Counted from the stretch's first letter, positions 9,316 through 19,187 are shown. The stretch is DNA of 64,000 bases from UBA4782 sp034430215 (GCA_034430215.1 DAOUFE010000045.1:31999-95998); one strand, 5' to 3'. Notes: generated from the sequence alone by a model not told the origin. A program made the numbers and translations.

Positions 9316-9801
9316 TTATAGCTTATACCCTATTTGCCGTAAAAACCCTTTTCTCCATGCAATATCCTCTTCGCCCTCAATGCCAAGGGGCGTATTCCCA
9401 TCCATGACACCAAGGACTGCGACAAAATCATCTTCCTGAGCTATAACTACTCGGGCAGCGTTGGCGGTGGCGCAGAATATATGGCATACTTCAGGTACAG
9501 CTTTAATGGCATTCAGTACATTCACAGGGTAAAAGCCATTGTCGAGGAAGATGAAGAAACTATGGCCGGCACCTACTGCCTGTGCATTCTGTCTGGCTAA
9601 AGTAATCATGGCTTCACTGGTACCCGACCAGCGGATCAGACGTTTTCCGGATGCTTCACAAAAAGCTACACCAAACTGGATACCAGGGATGGCATTGACC
9701 AGTGCTTCATGAATATCTTCGACTGTTTTGATAAAATGAGACTGACCAAAAATGAAGTTAATCTCTTCAGGTTTTGTGATTTCAATCGTTTTAAGTTCCA
9801 C
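9316..9801 (-). CDS. Adenosine-specific kinase (DUF355 family)
   Basis: Small 161-residue protein closely resembling the archaeal/bacterial DUF355 family, characterised as adenosine-specific kinase. Visible hallmarks are the N-terminal KPEEINFIFGQSHFIKTVED, the central GIQFGVAFCEASGKRLIRW, GHSFFIFL, and the YPVNVLNAIK...VCHIFCATAN segment. The family fold has no Walker motif, which matches the absence of a P-loop here. It stands alone between two secreted-protein genes. The assignment rests on recall of the family pattern. Confidence 0.8.
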   Translation of the reverse strand: MELKTIEITKPEEINFIFGQSHFIKTVEDIHEALVNAIPGIQFGVAFCEASGKRLIRWSGTSEAMITLARQNAQAVGAGHSFFIFLDNGFYPVNVLNAIKAVPEVCHIFCATANAARVVIAQEDDFVAVLGVMDGNTPLGIEGEEDIAWRKGFLRQIGYKL

Positions 9802-9936
9802 GGTTCACTCCTTTTTCTTGAAAATTGCCCTGTAATATTGTACCTTATCTATATATTCATATATACTGGCAAGATAATTGCAACGAACGAGTAACGGATA
9901 GTTGTCAAATCTGATCCGGGGTCTGAGGAGGTAATG

Positions 9937-10611
9937 ATGAAAGTTTCATTTTGGGATATTTTGGCAATCTTAGGTGTTTTGGTTTTGATCGTTTTTGTGG
10001 CGGGATTGGCAATGATCTTTGTCAATCCTTACAGCGCGATCAATCCATTTCCTCCCGCTACCCTTCCGGCAAGAGTTGTTATTCCTTCCGCAACTGCCAC
10101 TTTACCGAAATTACCTGCAACCTGGACTCCTGCAGTAAGCACTACCGTTGAGATTCCTGTGGTCATTTCGGAAACGCTTCCTCCATTGGAAACTGCAGAA
10201 GTACTGCCATCATTAACCCCGATGAATACTTTTACTCCTACGCCTACTGAAACCCCTTTGTCTACTGCAACTTTTACACCCGCACCAAACCAGGCGTTAT
10301 GGATCGCCAATACCCCTGCGGATTATACTGTTTTATCTCCTGGTCAGGAGTTTGATATGATCTGGAAGATCCAAAATACAGGCGTTCTGACCTGGACCAC
10401 CCGATACAGCTATAAATATATTTCCGGTGAGCCCATCCATGAAAAATCAGAATATAGTATTAAAAAGAGTATTGCTCCAGGCAGCGTGGCTGAATTAATG
10501 GTTGATATGAGAGCTCCCACTACTCCCGGTTCATATCGCACCGTATGGGGACTATACGATGATGCAGGGAAACAGTTCTATACATTCAATTTCGCTTTTT
10601 CAGTAAAATAA
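9937..10611 (+). CDS. Membrane-anchored NBR1-Ig-like domain protein
   Basis: Exported or membrane-anchored protein. The second of two adjacent ATGs (9934/9937) is used here; either fits the GGAGG site. An N-terminal membrane helix (about residues 8-30) is followed by a Thr/Pro-rich stalk (about 35-115). The C-terminal Ig-like domain is of the type next to BRCA1 in NBR1 (about residues 118-224). Its hallmarks are SPGQEFDMIWKIQNTG, LTWTT and APTTPGSYRTVWGLYDDAG. Such domains are frequent in Chloroflexota surface proteins. The partner ligand is unknown. Confidence 0.75.
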   Translation: MKVSFWDILAILGVLVLIVFVAGLAMIFVNPYSAINPFPPATLPARVVIPSATATLPKLPATWTPAVSTTVEIPVVISETLPPLETAEVLPSLTPMNTFTPTPTETPLSTATFTPAPNQALWIANTPADYTVLSPGQEFDMIWKIQNTGVLTWTTRYSYKYISGEPIHEKSEYSIKKSIAPGSVAELMVDMRAPTTPGSYRTVWGLYDDAGKQFYTFNFAFSVK

Positions 10612-10632
10612 ATTTTCCCAGAAGGCTCTTGC

Positions 10633-10671
10633 AAGCATCTCGAAGGATTTCTTCGGGATGCTTTTCTTTTC
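10633..10671 (+). terminator. Intrinsic terminator
   Basis: AAGCATC(T)CGAAG at 10633-10645 pairs with CTTCG(G)GATGCTT at 10651-10663, followed by a T-rich run. It ends the NBR1-Ig-like gene just before gatC. Confidence 0.8.
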
Positions 10672-10753
10672 TCTGATGTCCTTTCTTGACAGAAAGGTAT
10701 TCTCGGATATACTGACAACATATTTTCTTGAAAATCAGGATATCGGAGATACC

Positions 10754-11071
10754 ATGAATCAGATTGATCCCGAAACTTTTGCTCATCTGGTGGATCTGGC
10801 AGCTCTGGAAATGGATGCATCTGAAGCAGATTACCTGCGTAAAGAATTGAATCACCAGTTGCAAACCATCGATGAGTTGGCAGCCATTCCGTTAGATGAG
10901 GATGTAGAAATTGCCGCCCACGGTGTACCTTATCCAGAAGAGCGCAGCGCGCCACCAAGAGCAGATGAAATTAAAACCTACCCAGACCCTGCAGGCATTA
11001 TTCATCTTGCCCCTGAAAGTGACGAGGGGTACGCTGTTGTGCCAGATATTCCCCACACTACGCTGGAATGA
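10754..11071 (+). CDS. gatC: Asp/Glu-tRNA amidotransferase subunit C
   Basis: GatC wraps around and stabilises GatA in the GatCAB complex, which converts Glu-tRNA(Gln) or Asp-tRNA(Asn) to the amidated forms. The start at 10754 (MNQIDPETFAHLVDLAALEM) has GGAG six bases upstream; longer upstream reading is not needed. The 105 residues show the GatC pattern: a helix with LAALEMDASEADYLRKELN, then IDELAAIPLDEDVEI, and a C-terminal DPAGIIHLAP...GYAVVPDI segment. It lies three bases before gatA and is the first gene of the gatCAB operon. Confidence 0.9.
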   Translation: MNQIDPETFAHLVDLAALEMDASEADYLRKELNHQLQTIDELAAIPLDEDVEIAAHGVPYPEERSAPPRADEIKTYPDPAGIIHLAPESDEGYAVVPDIPHTTLE

Positions 11072-11074
11072 TCT

Positions 11075-12655
11075 ATGGAACTGACAGAATATTCTGCTTA
11101 CGAGTTAAATAAATTACTGCGCAGTGGACAGATAAGCGCGGTGGAAATTGTTAAAGCCTTTCTTGACCGAATTAAAAAGGTTGATGGTCAGCCTGGCGAA
11201 TTGGATCACGGCGAGCTCACACCCGAAGATGAATCTCACATTCATTCATTTATCACGCTAACCCCCGAGCGTGCACTACAGCAAGCGGAGCAGGTGGATG
11301 AAAAAATTCACGCTGGTGAAAACCCTGGCGCATTGGCTGGTGTGCCCTTTACTGTAAAAGATATCTTTTGTGTTGAGGGATTACCAGCCACCGCTGCATC
11401 CCGAATTCTGGCGAATTTTGTAGCGCCTTATACTGCTACCCCTGTCAACCGCATGGAAGCAGCCGGTGGGATCATGCTTGGCAAGGTCAACCTGGATGAA
11501 TTTACCTATGGTTCGTCCAATGAGTCTTCTGCTTTCCAACCACATCCGCGCAATCCCTGGAATACAGCATGTGTTCCGGGTGGTTCTTCGGGAGGCAGCT
11601 CCACTTCGGTAGCAGCGTATGAAGCCTGTCTCTCTCTGGGGACCGATACCGCGGGTTCGATTCGCCAGCCTGCGGCATTTTGTGGTGTGGTGGGGATGAA
11701 ACCAACCTATGGCAGGGTATCGCGCTATGGATTGATCGCGTTTGGTTCCTCCCTGGATTGCCCCGGTCCGGTAGCCCGTGATGTAAGGGATGCCGCCATG
11801 ATGTTGAACGTAATTGCCGGGGCTGATATACATGATGGTACCGCCGCGATCGTACCTGTGCCAGATTACCTGTCAGGTCTGGAGGATGGCGTAAAGGGGA
11901 TGCGCATAGGATTATCTTCAGATTACTTTCGCATTTCATACCCTGATGCTGCAACGGGCGAATATATTGATCAACCTGTACCCGGCGCGTTCGAAAAAGC
12001 TGTACGCGAAGCTGCACAAATACTGGCAGACATGGGCGCTGAGATCATCGAGGATGTTCCTATGCCAAATACGCGCTATGGCATTCCAACCTATTTTGTG
12101 ATCAGCCGTGTCGAAGCTGCCTCCAATCTGCACCGCTATGATGGTGTCAAATATGGCTATCGCACAGGTAAACCGGTGACTGATCTGAATGATCTTTATA
12201 AAAAGAGCCGGGCTGAAGGATTTGGACTGCAACCTAAACTGCGCATCCTGATGGGAATGTATGTCAGTGCTGCTCAATACAGCGCCCAGTATTACCAGCG
12301 AGCTTTACGAGTTCGCACTCTTATTCGACGAGATTTTGAACAGGTGTTTGACTCTCAGGGTAAGTACCGCCTGGATGCGTTGTTGACCCCAACCACACCC
12401 ACCACTGCATTTCCAATCGGTGAGGTGTATGGCGATTCGGTGCTGATGCAATATGCTGATCAATTGACCGTACCCGCCAATCATGCTGGTATCCCGGGAA
12501 TTTCCATCCCGGCAGGGTTTGCGACAGATGGGTTGCCAATGGGTATTCAACTATTGGGACCTGATTTCAGCGAAGATCGCCTGCTGCGGATTGGCAGAAG
12601 TTATGAGATGGCAACTGCTGATGCTGATTGGCGAAAAGCTCGACCGAAGTTCTAA
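11075..12655 (+). CDS. gatA: Asp/Glu-tRNA amidotransferase subunit A
   Basis: Amidase-signature enzyme releasing ammonia from glutamine for tRNA amidation by GatB. The Ser-cisSer-Lys triad is visible: the lysine in PFTVKDIFC (about residue 94), the cis-serine in PGGSSGGSS (about residue 170) and the nucleophilic serine in GTDTAGSIRQPAAFCG (about residue 194). The length of 526 residues is slightly above the usual 480-490; extra residues sit in an acidic insert near residues 35-55. It follows gatC by three bases and precedes gatB by 15. Confidence 0.93.
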   Translation: MELTEYSAYELNKLLRSGQISAVEIVKAFLDRIKKVDGQPGELDHGELTPEDESHIHSFITLTPERALQQAEQVDEKIHAGENPGALAGVPFTVKDIFCVEGLPATAASRILANFVAPYTATPVNRMEAAGGIMLGKVNLDEFTYGSSNESSAFQPHPRNPWNTACVPGGSSGGSSTSVAAYEACLSLGTDTAGSIRQPAAFCGVVGMKPTYGRVSRYGLIAFGSSLDCPGPVARDVRDAAMMLNVIAGADIHDGTAAIVPVPDYLSGLEDGVKGMRIGLSSDYFRISYPDAATGEYIDQPVPGAFEKAVREAAQILADMGAEIIEDVPMPNTRYGIPTYFVISRVEAASNLHRYDGVKYGYRTGKPVTDLNDLYKKSRAEGFGLQPKLRILMGMYVSAAQYSAQYYQRALRVRTLIRRDFEQVFDSQGKYRLDALLTPTTPTTAFPIGEVYGDSVLMQYADQLTVPANHAGIPGISIPAGFATDGLPMGIQLLGPDFSEDRLLRIGRSYEMATADADWRKARPKF

Positions 12656-12670
12656 AACCAGGAGTAATCT

Positions 12671-14119
12671 ATGCCTGAATACGAAGCTGTTATTGGACTT
12701 GAAACACATATTCAATTGAACACAAAAACCAAGATCTTTTGTGCCTGTAAGGCAGACTCATGGTTTGATCCACCTAACACCAACATTTGCCCGGTTTGTA
12801 CGGGGCTACCGGGTGTTTTGCCTGTTCTCAATCAAGGGGTTGTCGAGAAAGCAGTATTGTTGGCAACTGCCATGCATTCCGATGTGCAGGAAATTTCTTT
12901 TTTTGATCGTAAAAATTATTTCTACCCTGACCTTCCCAAGGGGTATCAGATCACACAGTATGATCATCCCATCGGATTGGGAGGGTGGATGGATGTTCCT
13001 ATTCCTGCAACTCCAGATCGTCCCGCGTATACCTGCCGTGTAGTGATCACGAAAATGCACATGGAAGAGGATGCCGGAAAAACGAAAAATGCAGGACGCA
13101 GACGTTTGATCGATTTCAATCGCTGCGGGGTTCCTTTGATCGAAATGGTGACCGAACCAGTTCTGCGAACCGCGGAAGAAGCAGCCCAATATCTTATCCG
13201 GCTGCGACAATTGTTACGTTGGTTAGGAATTTCTGAGGCGGATATGGAAAAGGGGCATCTTCGCTGTGACTCAAATGTATCCATCCGTCCAAAAGGGGCT
13301 ACCTATCTCAACCCAAAGACAGAGATCAAGAACGTCAATTCGATCGATGCTGTACGTGATGCCATCAGTAAAGAAATCGAGCGCCAGATCCGAGAGGTGG
13401 AAGCTGGAAACAAGATCAAAGCCTGGACGCTGGAATGGGATGAGGATGCTGGCGTACTGAAGAAAATGCGGTCCAAAGAGACAGAAGCCGATTATCGCTA
13501 CTTTAAAGAACCCGATTTGCTGCCTGTTCATCTGGATGAAGCATGGAAAAAGGAGATCCTCAAAGGATTTCCGGAGCTGCCCCTGGTACGGCGTGAGAGG
13601 TTCATGTCGCAGTATCAACTTCCTGAATACGATTCAGAAATCTTAACCAGTGAGCGTGCCCTTTCAGATTATTTTGAGGCAACTGTTCAGGCGTATGGCG
13701 GAGATCCCAAAAAGGTCTCCAATTGGATGATGAATGAAATTCTGCGTATGTTGAATGACCGCAATCTGACAGCTGACCAGTTGAAACTCACTCCCCAATA
13801 CCTGGCAGAAATTTTAAAGCTGTTGGATGCCAATACCATAAACAATTCCACTGGTAAGGGGTTAATCATCAAAGTGGAAGAAAGCGGGAAAGCACCATCT
13901 GCAATTGTGGAAAGCGAAGGTCTGGCGCAAGTAAGCGATGATTCTGCCATCCGTGTGGTATGCCAGAAGATTATAGATGCCAACCCAAATGAGGTGGCTT
14001 CTTTTAAAGGTGGCAAGGTAAGTTTGATCGGTTGGTTCGTTGGACAGGTGATGAGAGAAATGCGCGGAAAAGCCGACCCGCAAGCAGCCAGAAGGATCAT
14101 GGAGGAGCTGCTGGGATAA
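12671..14119 (+). CDS. gatB: Asp/Glu-tRNA amidotransferase subunit B
   Basis: Kinase/amidotransferase subunit that activates the tRNA-bound Glu or Asp with ATP and adds ammonia. The N-terminal signature GLETHIQLNTKTKIFC (about residues 9-24) is followed by zinc-ligand cysteines (CACKA and CPVCTGLPG). The GatB signature LIEMVTEPVLRTAEEA lies near residue 155, and the C-terminal YqeY-like tail domain covers about residues 330-482. The length of 482 is normal. An AGGAG site precedes the ATG, and a strong terminator follows the stop. Confidence 0.94.
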   Translation: MPEYEAVIGLETHIQLNTKTKIFCACKADSWFDPPNTNICPVCTGLPGVLPVLNQGVVEKAVLLATAMHSDVQEISFFDRKNYFYPDLPKGYQITQYDHPIGLGGWMDVPIPATPDRPAYTCRVVITKMHMEEDAGKTKNAGRRRLIDFNRCGVPLIEMVTEPVLRTAEEAAQYLIRLRQLLRWLGISEADMEKGHLRCDSNVSIRPKGATYLNPKTEIKNVNSIDAVRDAISKEIERQIREVEAGNKIKAWTLEWDEDAGVLKKMRSKETEADYRYFKEPDLLPVHLDEAWKKEILKGFPELPLVRRERFMSQYQLPEYDSEILTSERALSDYFEATVQAYGGDPKKVSNWMMNEILRMLNDRNLTADQLKLTPQYLAEILKLLDANTINNSTGKGLIIKVEESGKAPSAIVESEGLAQVSDDSAIRVVCQKIIDANPNEVASFKGGKVSLIGWFVGQVMREMRGKADPQAARRIMEELLG

Positions 14120-14141
14120 AAGTATAGGCATTTAGATACTG

Positions 14142-14178
14142 AAGCCGGTTATCATTTTTATGATAACCGGCTTTTTGA
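14142..14178 (+). terminator. Strong intrinsic terminator of gatCAB
   Basis: A 13-bp perfect stem, AAGCCGGTTATCA (14142-14154) with TGATAACCGGCTT (14161-14173), a short loop and a T run. Confidence 0.9.
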
Positions 14179-14273
14179 TAGCCAAATAACCTTCTTAAAA
14201 GTAATACGAAGCATGATTAGTATTGTTACGTTTCGTATTTTTGCATCTTAAATATCAATGTGCTAAAGATGAT

Positions 14274-15188
14274 TTACTGATTAGAAGTTGAAACTACTGC
14301 TGGCACATTCGCTGTCCAACCGGTTAAAGCTATACTTTTTAACCCTTCTTTTTTAAAGGCATTTTGCATAGCTTCTGCTACTTTTTCCTGGTTATCGGGT
14401 GTGAAAGCCAGGAGAGAAGGTCCTGCACCAGAGAGCATTACTGCGGCGGCTCCCGCTTCTTTACCTGCGAGCATGGCTTTTTCTGCTCCAGGGATAAGAG
14501 GAAGCCTGTAAGGCTGGTGAAGTCTGTCATTGGTTACTATTCCCAACAGGTCAAGGTCACCTGTCCGCAGCGCTTCAATAGTCAAGGCAGTACCGCTTAA
14601 GTTGGCAATTGCATCTTTATAATTTACCTGTCCTGGTAATGCAGCACGGGCAGCTTTGGTAGATAGTGTGAATTCCGGGCGGACGATAACCACCGGTAAT
14701 CTGGAGATCTCTACCTTTCGAAAAACTACTTTTCCTTCTTGAATGGTCAAAATGATCAATCCGCCTGCCAATGCTGCGGTGGTGTTGTCTGCATGCCCTT
14801 CAAGTTGATATGCCATTTGTAGCAATTCATCCTGGCTGGCATTACCTTTCAGGAGAGAATCGGCTGCCAGCAATCCTGTCACAATGGCGGCTGCGCTGGA
14901 ACCCATGCCACATCCGATAGGAATACCATTGTGCGAGTGAATGGATAAACCGGTTGGCATTACCAGGCTTTTGTGCTTTACATAATGCTGAAAAGCCACT
15001 GCGATCAGGTTACGCTTATCGCGCGGAATCTCGTTTTCTCCCCATCCGGTTGGGATCACCGAGATATCTTTCCCAGCAAGTTCGAAAGTAGTCTCCATCC
15101 AAACCGATCCGAGATCGAGGGTGATAGCCAGGCAGTCAAAACCTGGCCCGAGGTTTGCGGTTGTCGGTGCAACCCGAACAGCGATCAT
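14274..15188 (-). CDS. thrB: Homoserine kinase
   Basis: GHMP-family kinase phosphorylating L-homoserine in threonine synthesis. N-terminal APTTANLGPGFDCLAITLD (about residues 7-25) and the ATP-binding loop GIPIGCGMGSSAAAIV (about residues 88-103) are diagnostic, and AVMLSGAGPSLLAF is the third GHMP motif. The 304 residues match the family. Its start overlaps the stop of thrC by four bases (15185-15188), so the two are translationally coupled and provide consecutive pathway steps. Confidence 0.93.
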   Translation of the reverse strand: MIAVRVAPTTANLGPGFDCLAITLDLGSVWMETTFELAGKDISVIPTGWGENEIPRDKRNLIAVAFQHYVKHKSLVMPTGLSIHSHNGIPIGCGMGSSAAAIVTGLLAADSLLKGNASQDELLQMAYQLEGHADNTTAALAGGLIILTIQEGKVVFRKVEISRLPVVIVRPEFTLSTKAARAALPGQVNYKDAIANLSGTALTIEALRTGDLDLLGIVTNDRLHQPYRLPLIPGAEKAMLAGKEAGAAAVMLSGAGPSLLAFTPDNQEKVAEAMQNAFKKEGLKSIALTGWTANVPAVVSTSNQ

Positions 15189-16246
15189 TCCATTCCTTCC
15201 ACGATTGTTTTTTCAATCACCTTGTAATCAAAAGGTAACAGTTGGGGTGCTTTCATGCTCTTTGCGATGATATCGGGATCTTTCATGCCGTGACCGGTGC
15301 AGATTGCAACAACTTTTTTTCCGTGTACATCCATTTCATGATTATCCAGCCGGTGTTTTAAACCTGCCAACCCTGCAGCGGAAGCAGGTTCTACCCACAC
15401 TCCACTGGCTGCCAGCATACGCTGCATAGCCAGAATTTCATCATCACTTACTGCGATGATCTTTCCACCCGACTCCTCTGCAGCTGCCAGAGCTTCTTCT
15501 CCGCGGGCAGGTTTCCCAATACGGATGGCAGTGGCAATCGTTTCCGGTTTCTCCACCGGGTGACCGAGTACCAGGGGAGCAGACCCTGCTGCTTGCACGC
15601 CCAGTATCTGTGGCAGCCCGGTCTGATGAAGTTTGTGAAACTGCCTGAAACCCATCCAATAAGAAGTGATGTTCCCTGCATTGCCCACGGGTAGGCACAA
15701 CCAATCGGGAGCCTTACCCAGTACATCGCAAATTTCAAAGGCAGCGGTTTTTTGTCCTTCAAGGCGATATGGGTTGAGAGAATTGACCAATGCTATGGGG
15801 TGATGCTTGCTTATCTCTACCACAACCGTTAATGCATCATCAAAAGAACCTTCGATCTGGATGACATCAGCACCATAGGCAACAGCACCGGCAAGTTTTC
15901 CGGTAGCCACCTTCCCTTTTGGGATAATCACAATGCACCGCAACCCCGCCCGGGATGCATACGCTGCAGCAGACGCGGCTGTATTTCCGGTGGAGGCACA
16001 AATAACAACTTTTGCTCCTCTTCCAACCGCCTCGCCTATAGCAATCGTCATGCCTCTATCTTTGAACGATCCAGTCGGATTCATCCCTTCAAATTTGACC
16101 CAAAGTTCGAATCCTCCACCCAACGCTTCTGCCAGTTTTGGAACAGGAATGAGAGGGGTGTTTCCTTCCAGAAGCGTGATTTGCTGAGTGTGTGTTGGAA
16201 TATCCATCAAAGAGTGAAATCGATCAAATACGCCGTTATAAGTCAT
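15185..16246 (-). CDS. thrC: Threonine synthase
   Basis: PLP enzyme converting O-phosphohomoserine to threonine. The PLP lysine lies in NPTGSFKDRGMTIAI (about residue 62). The phosphate-binding loop PVGNAGNITSYWMGF and the CASTGNTAASAAAYA motif follow. The length of 353 residues fits the short class of ThrC. It is the first gene of a two-gene minus-strand operon with thrB. The 231-bp gap upstream (16247-16477) should hold the promoters of this operon and of the divergent lipoprotein gene; I see no clear operator in it. Confidence 0.93.
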   Translation of the reverse strand: MTYNGVFDRFHSLMDIPTHTQQITLLEGNTPLIPVPKLAEALGGGFELWVKFEGMNPTGSFKDRGMTIAIGEAVGRGAKVVICASTGNTAASAAAYASRAGLRCIVIIPKGKVATGKLAGAVAYGADVIQIEGSFDDALTVVVEISKHHPIALVNSLNPYRLEGQKTAAFEICDVLGKAPDWLCLPVGNAGNITSYWMGFRQFHKLHQTGLPQILGVQAAGSAPLVLGHPVEKPETIATAIRIGKPARGEEALAAAEESGGKIIAVSDDEILAMQRMLAASGVWVEPASAAGLAGLKHRLDNHEMDVHGKKVVAICTGHGMKDPDIIAKSMKAPQLLPFDYKVIEKTIVEGME

Positions 16247-16477
16247 GGTAAATCGCTTTCAATATTTTTGTGCATCATTATAACAGAGCCGGTTCAAACG
16301 AAAACTTAATTTCTTTCCTGAAGACATTACTACTTTGTAACGAACAGGATATCAATATCTTGCATTGGTAAAGAAGTATATTCTTTCAAGCATGATTGAA
16401 TCTGGAATGAGAACTGTATAATAAATTTATCGGGGAACTATTCTGACATTGAAATCGTCATTGAAAAGAGGTCTTCT

Positions 16478-17677
16478 ATGAAAGTACGTTATTCTTTGTG
16501 TTCGCTTTTTATTATTGTGACCCTTCTTCTTAGTGCCTGTGTGCGTGAAGTGCAAAAAGGTACAAGTCAGGATCAAAGTGATATTGCAACATCCGTGGCA
16601 GAGACGTTAGCTGTAGCTGATACACAAACCGCTCTGAGTACTGTGGTTGCAGAATTGACACAAATCGCGCAGTATACAGCCACACCTATACCACCCACAA
16701 TGACTCCCACGTTCACCCCAACATTTACTGTGACTTCTACGAACACTCTCATTCCGACCGCAACACCTGTTCCACCAACAGCAACCGCTACCACGCCTCC
16801 ACTTCCATGTGACAAAATTGAATTCGTCTCGGATGTGACAATTCCAGATGGCACAACCTTATCTCCAAATAAGTCGTTTTCCAAGACGTGGCGTCTGAAG
16901 AATGGAGGAAGTTGCACCTGGACTACCGGTTATTCTCTGGTTTTTGTTGGCGGCAACTCATTGGGTGCGCCAGCAATTTCCAATCTGGCTACGAATGTTA
17001 ATCCCGGAGAAATGATTGATGTGACCATTAACATGGTTGCACCTTCTACTGCAGGAACATACACCGGATATTGGCAACTGCGAAATGCCAGTGGTGGACT
17101 GTTTGGCTATGGTGTAAATTCAACCAGCGCATTTTGGGTTACCATCCAGGTGGTGATCGCCACGGCAACCATCAACGCGTCTAATCCGTTAAATTTTGCT
17201 GTCAATTATTGTTCAGCTCAATGGAGCAGTTCAACAGGAAATTTGCCGTGCCCGGGTTCTGGTACTGATTTTACAAATGGTTCGGTGATCTATTCTACTT
17301 CTCCAAAACTTGAAGGAGGATATCAAGAGGATGAGCCATCCATTATTGCTATCCCAAGCGATGGGTCTGGCGGCATGATCACTGGCAAATACCCCGCTAT
17401 CGAGATCAAGGCGGGCGACGATTTCGTTGCGATGGTCGGCTGCGTGGATTCGCGACCAAAGTGTGATGTCATGTTCCAGGTGAATTACAGCGCAGATGGC
17501 GGTGCGATTACGAATTTAGGAAGCTGGACAGAAACTTACGATGGAAATTATACCCATATCAATGTAAACCTTGATTTTCTCGCAGGAAAAAGTGTGGTTT
17601 TCTATCTTGTTGTGCAAAACAATGGCTCATCACTGGATGACCGGGTGTTTTGGACGGATCCTGCTATAGTGCGATAA
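16478..17677 (+). CDS. Lipoprotein with NBR1-Ig-like domain
   Basis: Exported lipoprotein: the signal peptide ends in LLLSAC (lipobox Cys about residue 21). A Thr/Pro-rich stalk covers about residues 55-108. An NBR1-Ig-like domain (about residues 112-228) is recognisable by SPNKSFSKTWRLKNGGSCTW and VAPSTAGTYTGYWQLRNASG. The C-terminal 170 residues form a beta-rich domain with several Cys (CSAQW, CPGSG, CVDSRPKCDVMF) that I do not recognise. It is related in plan to the protein at 9937-10611. A surface adhesion or binding role is inferred. Confidence 0.7.
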   Translation: MKVRYSLCSLFIIVTLLLSACVREVQKGTSQDQSDIATSVAETLAVADTQTALSTVVAELTQIAQYTATPIPPTMTPTFTPTFTVTSTNTLIPTATPVPPTATATTPPLPCDKIEFVSDVTIPDGTTLSPNKSFSKTWRLKNGGSCTWTTGYSLVFVGGNSLGAPAISNLATNVNPGEMIDVTINMVAPSTAGTYTGYWQLRNASGGLFGYGVNSTSAFWVTIQVVIATATINASNPLNFAVNYCSAQWSSSTGNLPCPGSGTDFTNGSVIYSTSPKLEGGYQEDEPSIIAIPSDGSGGMITGKYPAIEIKAGDDFVAMVGCVDSRPKCDVMFQVNYSADGGAITNLGSWTETYDGNYTHINVNLDFLAGKSVVFYLVVQNNGSSLDDRVFWTDPAIVR

Positions 17678-17794
17678 AACAAGAAAATGGGATAAAAATG
17701 GTGCAATACGATTGAAATATGCTGTTTGAGTCGTTATACTGATAAGACAGGTACATTACCGTGCTCTTATGTTGTAGAAAGTCAGGAGGAACAT

Positions 17795-19165
17795 ATGAAA
17801 TCAAACATCCTTAAACCTGTTTCACAATGGATTATTCGCTTAATGCTGGTCGTGGTAATTGCCATGCTGGCACTTTTCCCAGCAACCCAAACCAGCCAGG
17901 CGTATACTGTGCCAACGTTCTACGTTTCAGCAGTAGTGCCGGATACATCCATTACGATTGTTACCGCAAATTTCCCTGCCAATACCGATTTTACTGTGCG
18001 AATGGGTGCCTATGGTACCCTGGGTGTTGGTGGAATTGAAGTAGCAACATTGAATTCTGGTGCAGGCGGATCATTTTCCGCTACACTGAATATCCCTGAT
18101 GCCCTGAAAGGCAGCAAGCAAATTGCTGTTCGCCTGGAAAGCACGACTGGATACTACAGCTATAACTGGTTTTACAATGTAACAACGACTGGAACAGTCA
18201 TCCCTGGGTATTCAGGTATTCCAACATTTAGCATTACTTCAGTAGTGGTTGATTCCAAAGTAACTGTCCAGACAAGCAATCTTCCTCCCAACCAGGATTT
18301 CACGGTGCGCATGGGCGCGTATGGTACTTATGCCATCGGCGGGGTTGAGGTCGCTACATTCAACTCGGGTACAGGTGGAAGCCAATCGATCACCTTCGAT
18401 ATTCCAGCCAGTTTGGCAGGTAGCGTACAAATAGCCATCCGCATGGATTGCACTGCTGGATATTATGCCTATAACTGGTTCTGGAATAACACAACAACCA
18501 CAACAACGACTACAACTACAACGACAGGATACAGTGGCTATCCAACTTTCTCCATCACGGATGTAGTGGCTGACTCTAAAGTGACTGTTGCCACCGCAAA
18601 CCTCCCGAAGAATGAAAATTTTGTTGTTCGAATGGGTGCATATGGTACTTTTGCTATAGGCGGGGTCGAAGTAGCTACTTTCGACTCGGGTGATGGAGGT
18701 GCGAAATCGATCACTTTTGATATCCCAGCCAGCCTGGCAGGCAGTTATCGTATTGCCATCCGTATGGATAGTACCTCTGGCTCCGGGTTGTATGCATATA
18801 ACTGGTTCTACAACAACACAACGACGACAACCACTACTACTACAACGACTACGACAACCACTGGTTATTATGGATATCCCACCTTCAGCATTACGGCAGT
18901 TGTTAAAGATACTTCTGTCACAATTGCCGCTGCCAATCTCCCGCCTAGCCAGGATTTCTCAGTTCGAATGGGTGCATATGGGACCTATGCTATCGGTGGG
19001 ATTGAAGTCGCCACTTTCAATTCGGGCGCGGGAGGGTCGCAATCCTTCACATTCAGTATTCCAGCCGGTTTGGCGGGCAGCACACAAATTGCCATCCGTA
19101 TGGATAGCACTTCAGGTTCCGGACTGTATGCCTATAACTGGTTCTGGAACAATACTACAAACTGA
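17795..19165 (+). CDS. Secreted four-repeat protein with poly-Thr linkers
   Basis: Predicted secreted protein of 456 residues; the start at 17795 follows an AGGAGG site. A signal peptide (about residues 12-37, ending QAYT) is followed by four tandem modules of about 100-110 residues. Each module carries the recurring core VRMGAYGT...GG(I/V)EVAT(F/L)(N/D)SG and ends in YNWF(Y/W)N. Modules 2-3 and 3-4 are joined by pure poly-Thr runs of about 12-16 residues; the first linker is shorter. The modules have an Ig-like beta look, and poly-Thr linkers are typical of glycosylated spacers. A sheath or adhesin role is plausible but not shown. Confidence 0.7.
   Translation: MKSNILKPVSQWIIRLMLVVVIAMLALFPATQTSQAYTVPTFYVSAVVPDTSITIVTANFPANTDFTVRMGAYGTLGVGGIEVATLNSGAGGSFSATLNIPDALKGSKQIAVRLESTTGYYSYNWFYNVTTTGTVIPGYSGIPTFSITSVVVDSKVTVQTSNLPPNQDFTVRMGAYGTYAIGGVEVATFNSGTGGSQSITFDIPASLAGSVQIAIRMDCTAGYYAYNWFWNNTTTTTTTTTTTTGYSGYPTFSITDVVADSKVTVATANLPKNENFVVRMGAYGTFAIGGVEVATFDSGDGGAKSITFDIPASLAGSYRIAIRMDSTSGSGLYAYNWFYNNTTTTTTTTTTTTTTTGYYGYPTFSITAVVKDTSVTIAAANLPPSQDFSVRMGAYGTYAIGGIEVATFNSGAGGSQSFTFSIPAGLAGSTQIAIRMDSTSGSGLYAYNWFWNNTTN
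18490..18528 (+). repeat. ACN-triplet tract encoding poly-Thr linker
   Basis: Tandem ACA/ACG/ACT codons encode a Thr run between modules 2 and 3. A second, longer tract lies at about 18820-18862. Mixed synonymous codons suggest the tract is kept for the protein rather than being a pure microsatellite. Confidence 0.75.
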
Positions 19166-19187
19166 ATTTTGTTATAGGATTAAATAA

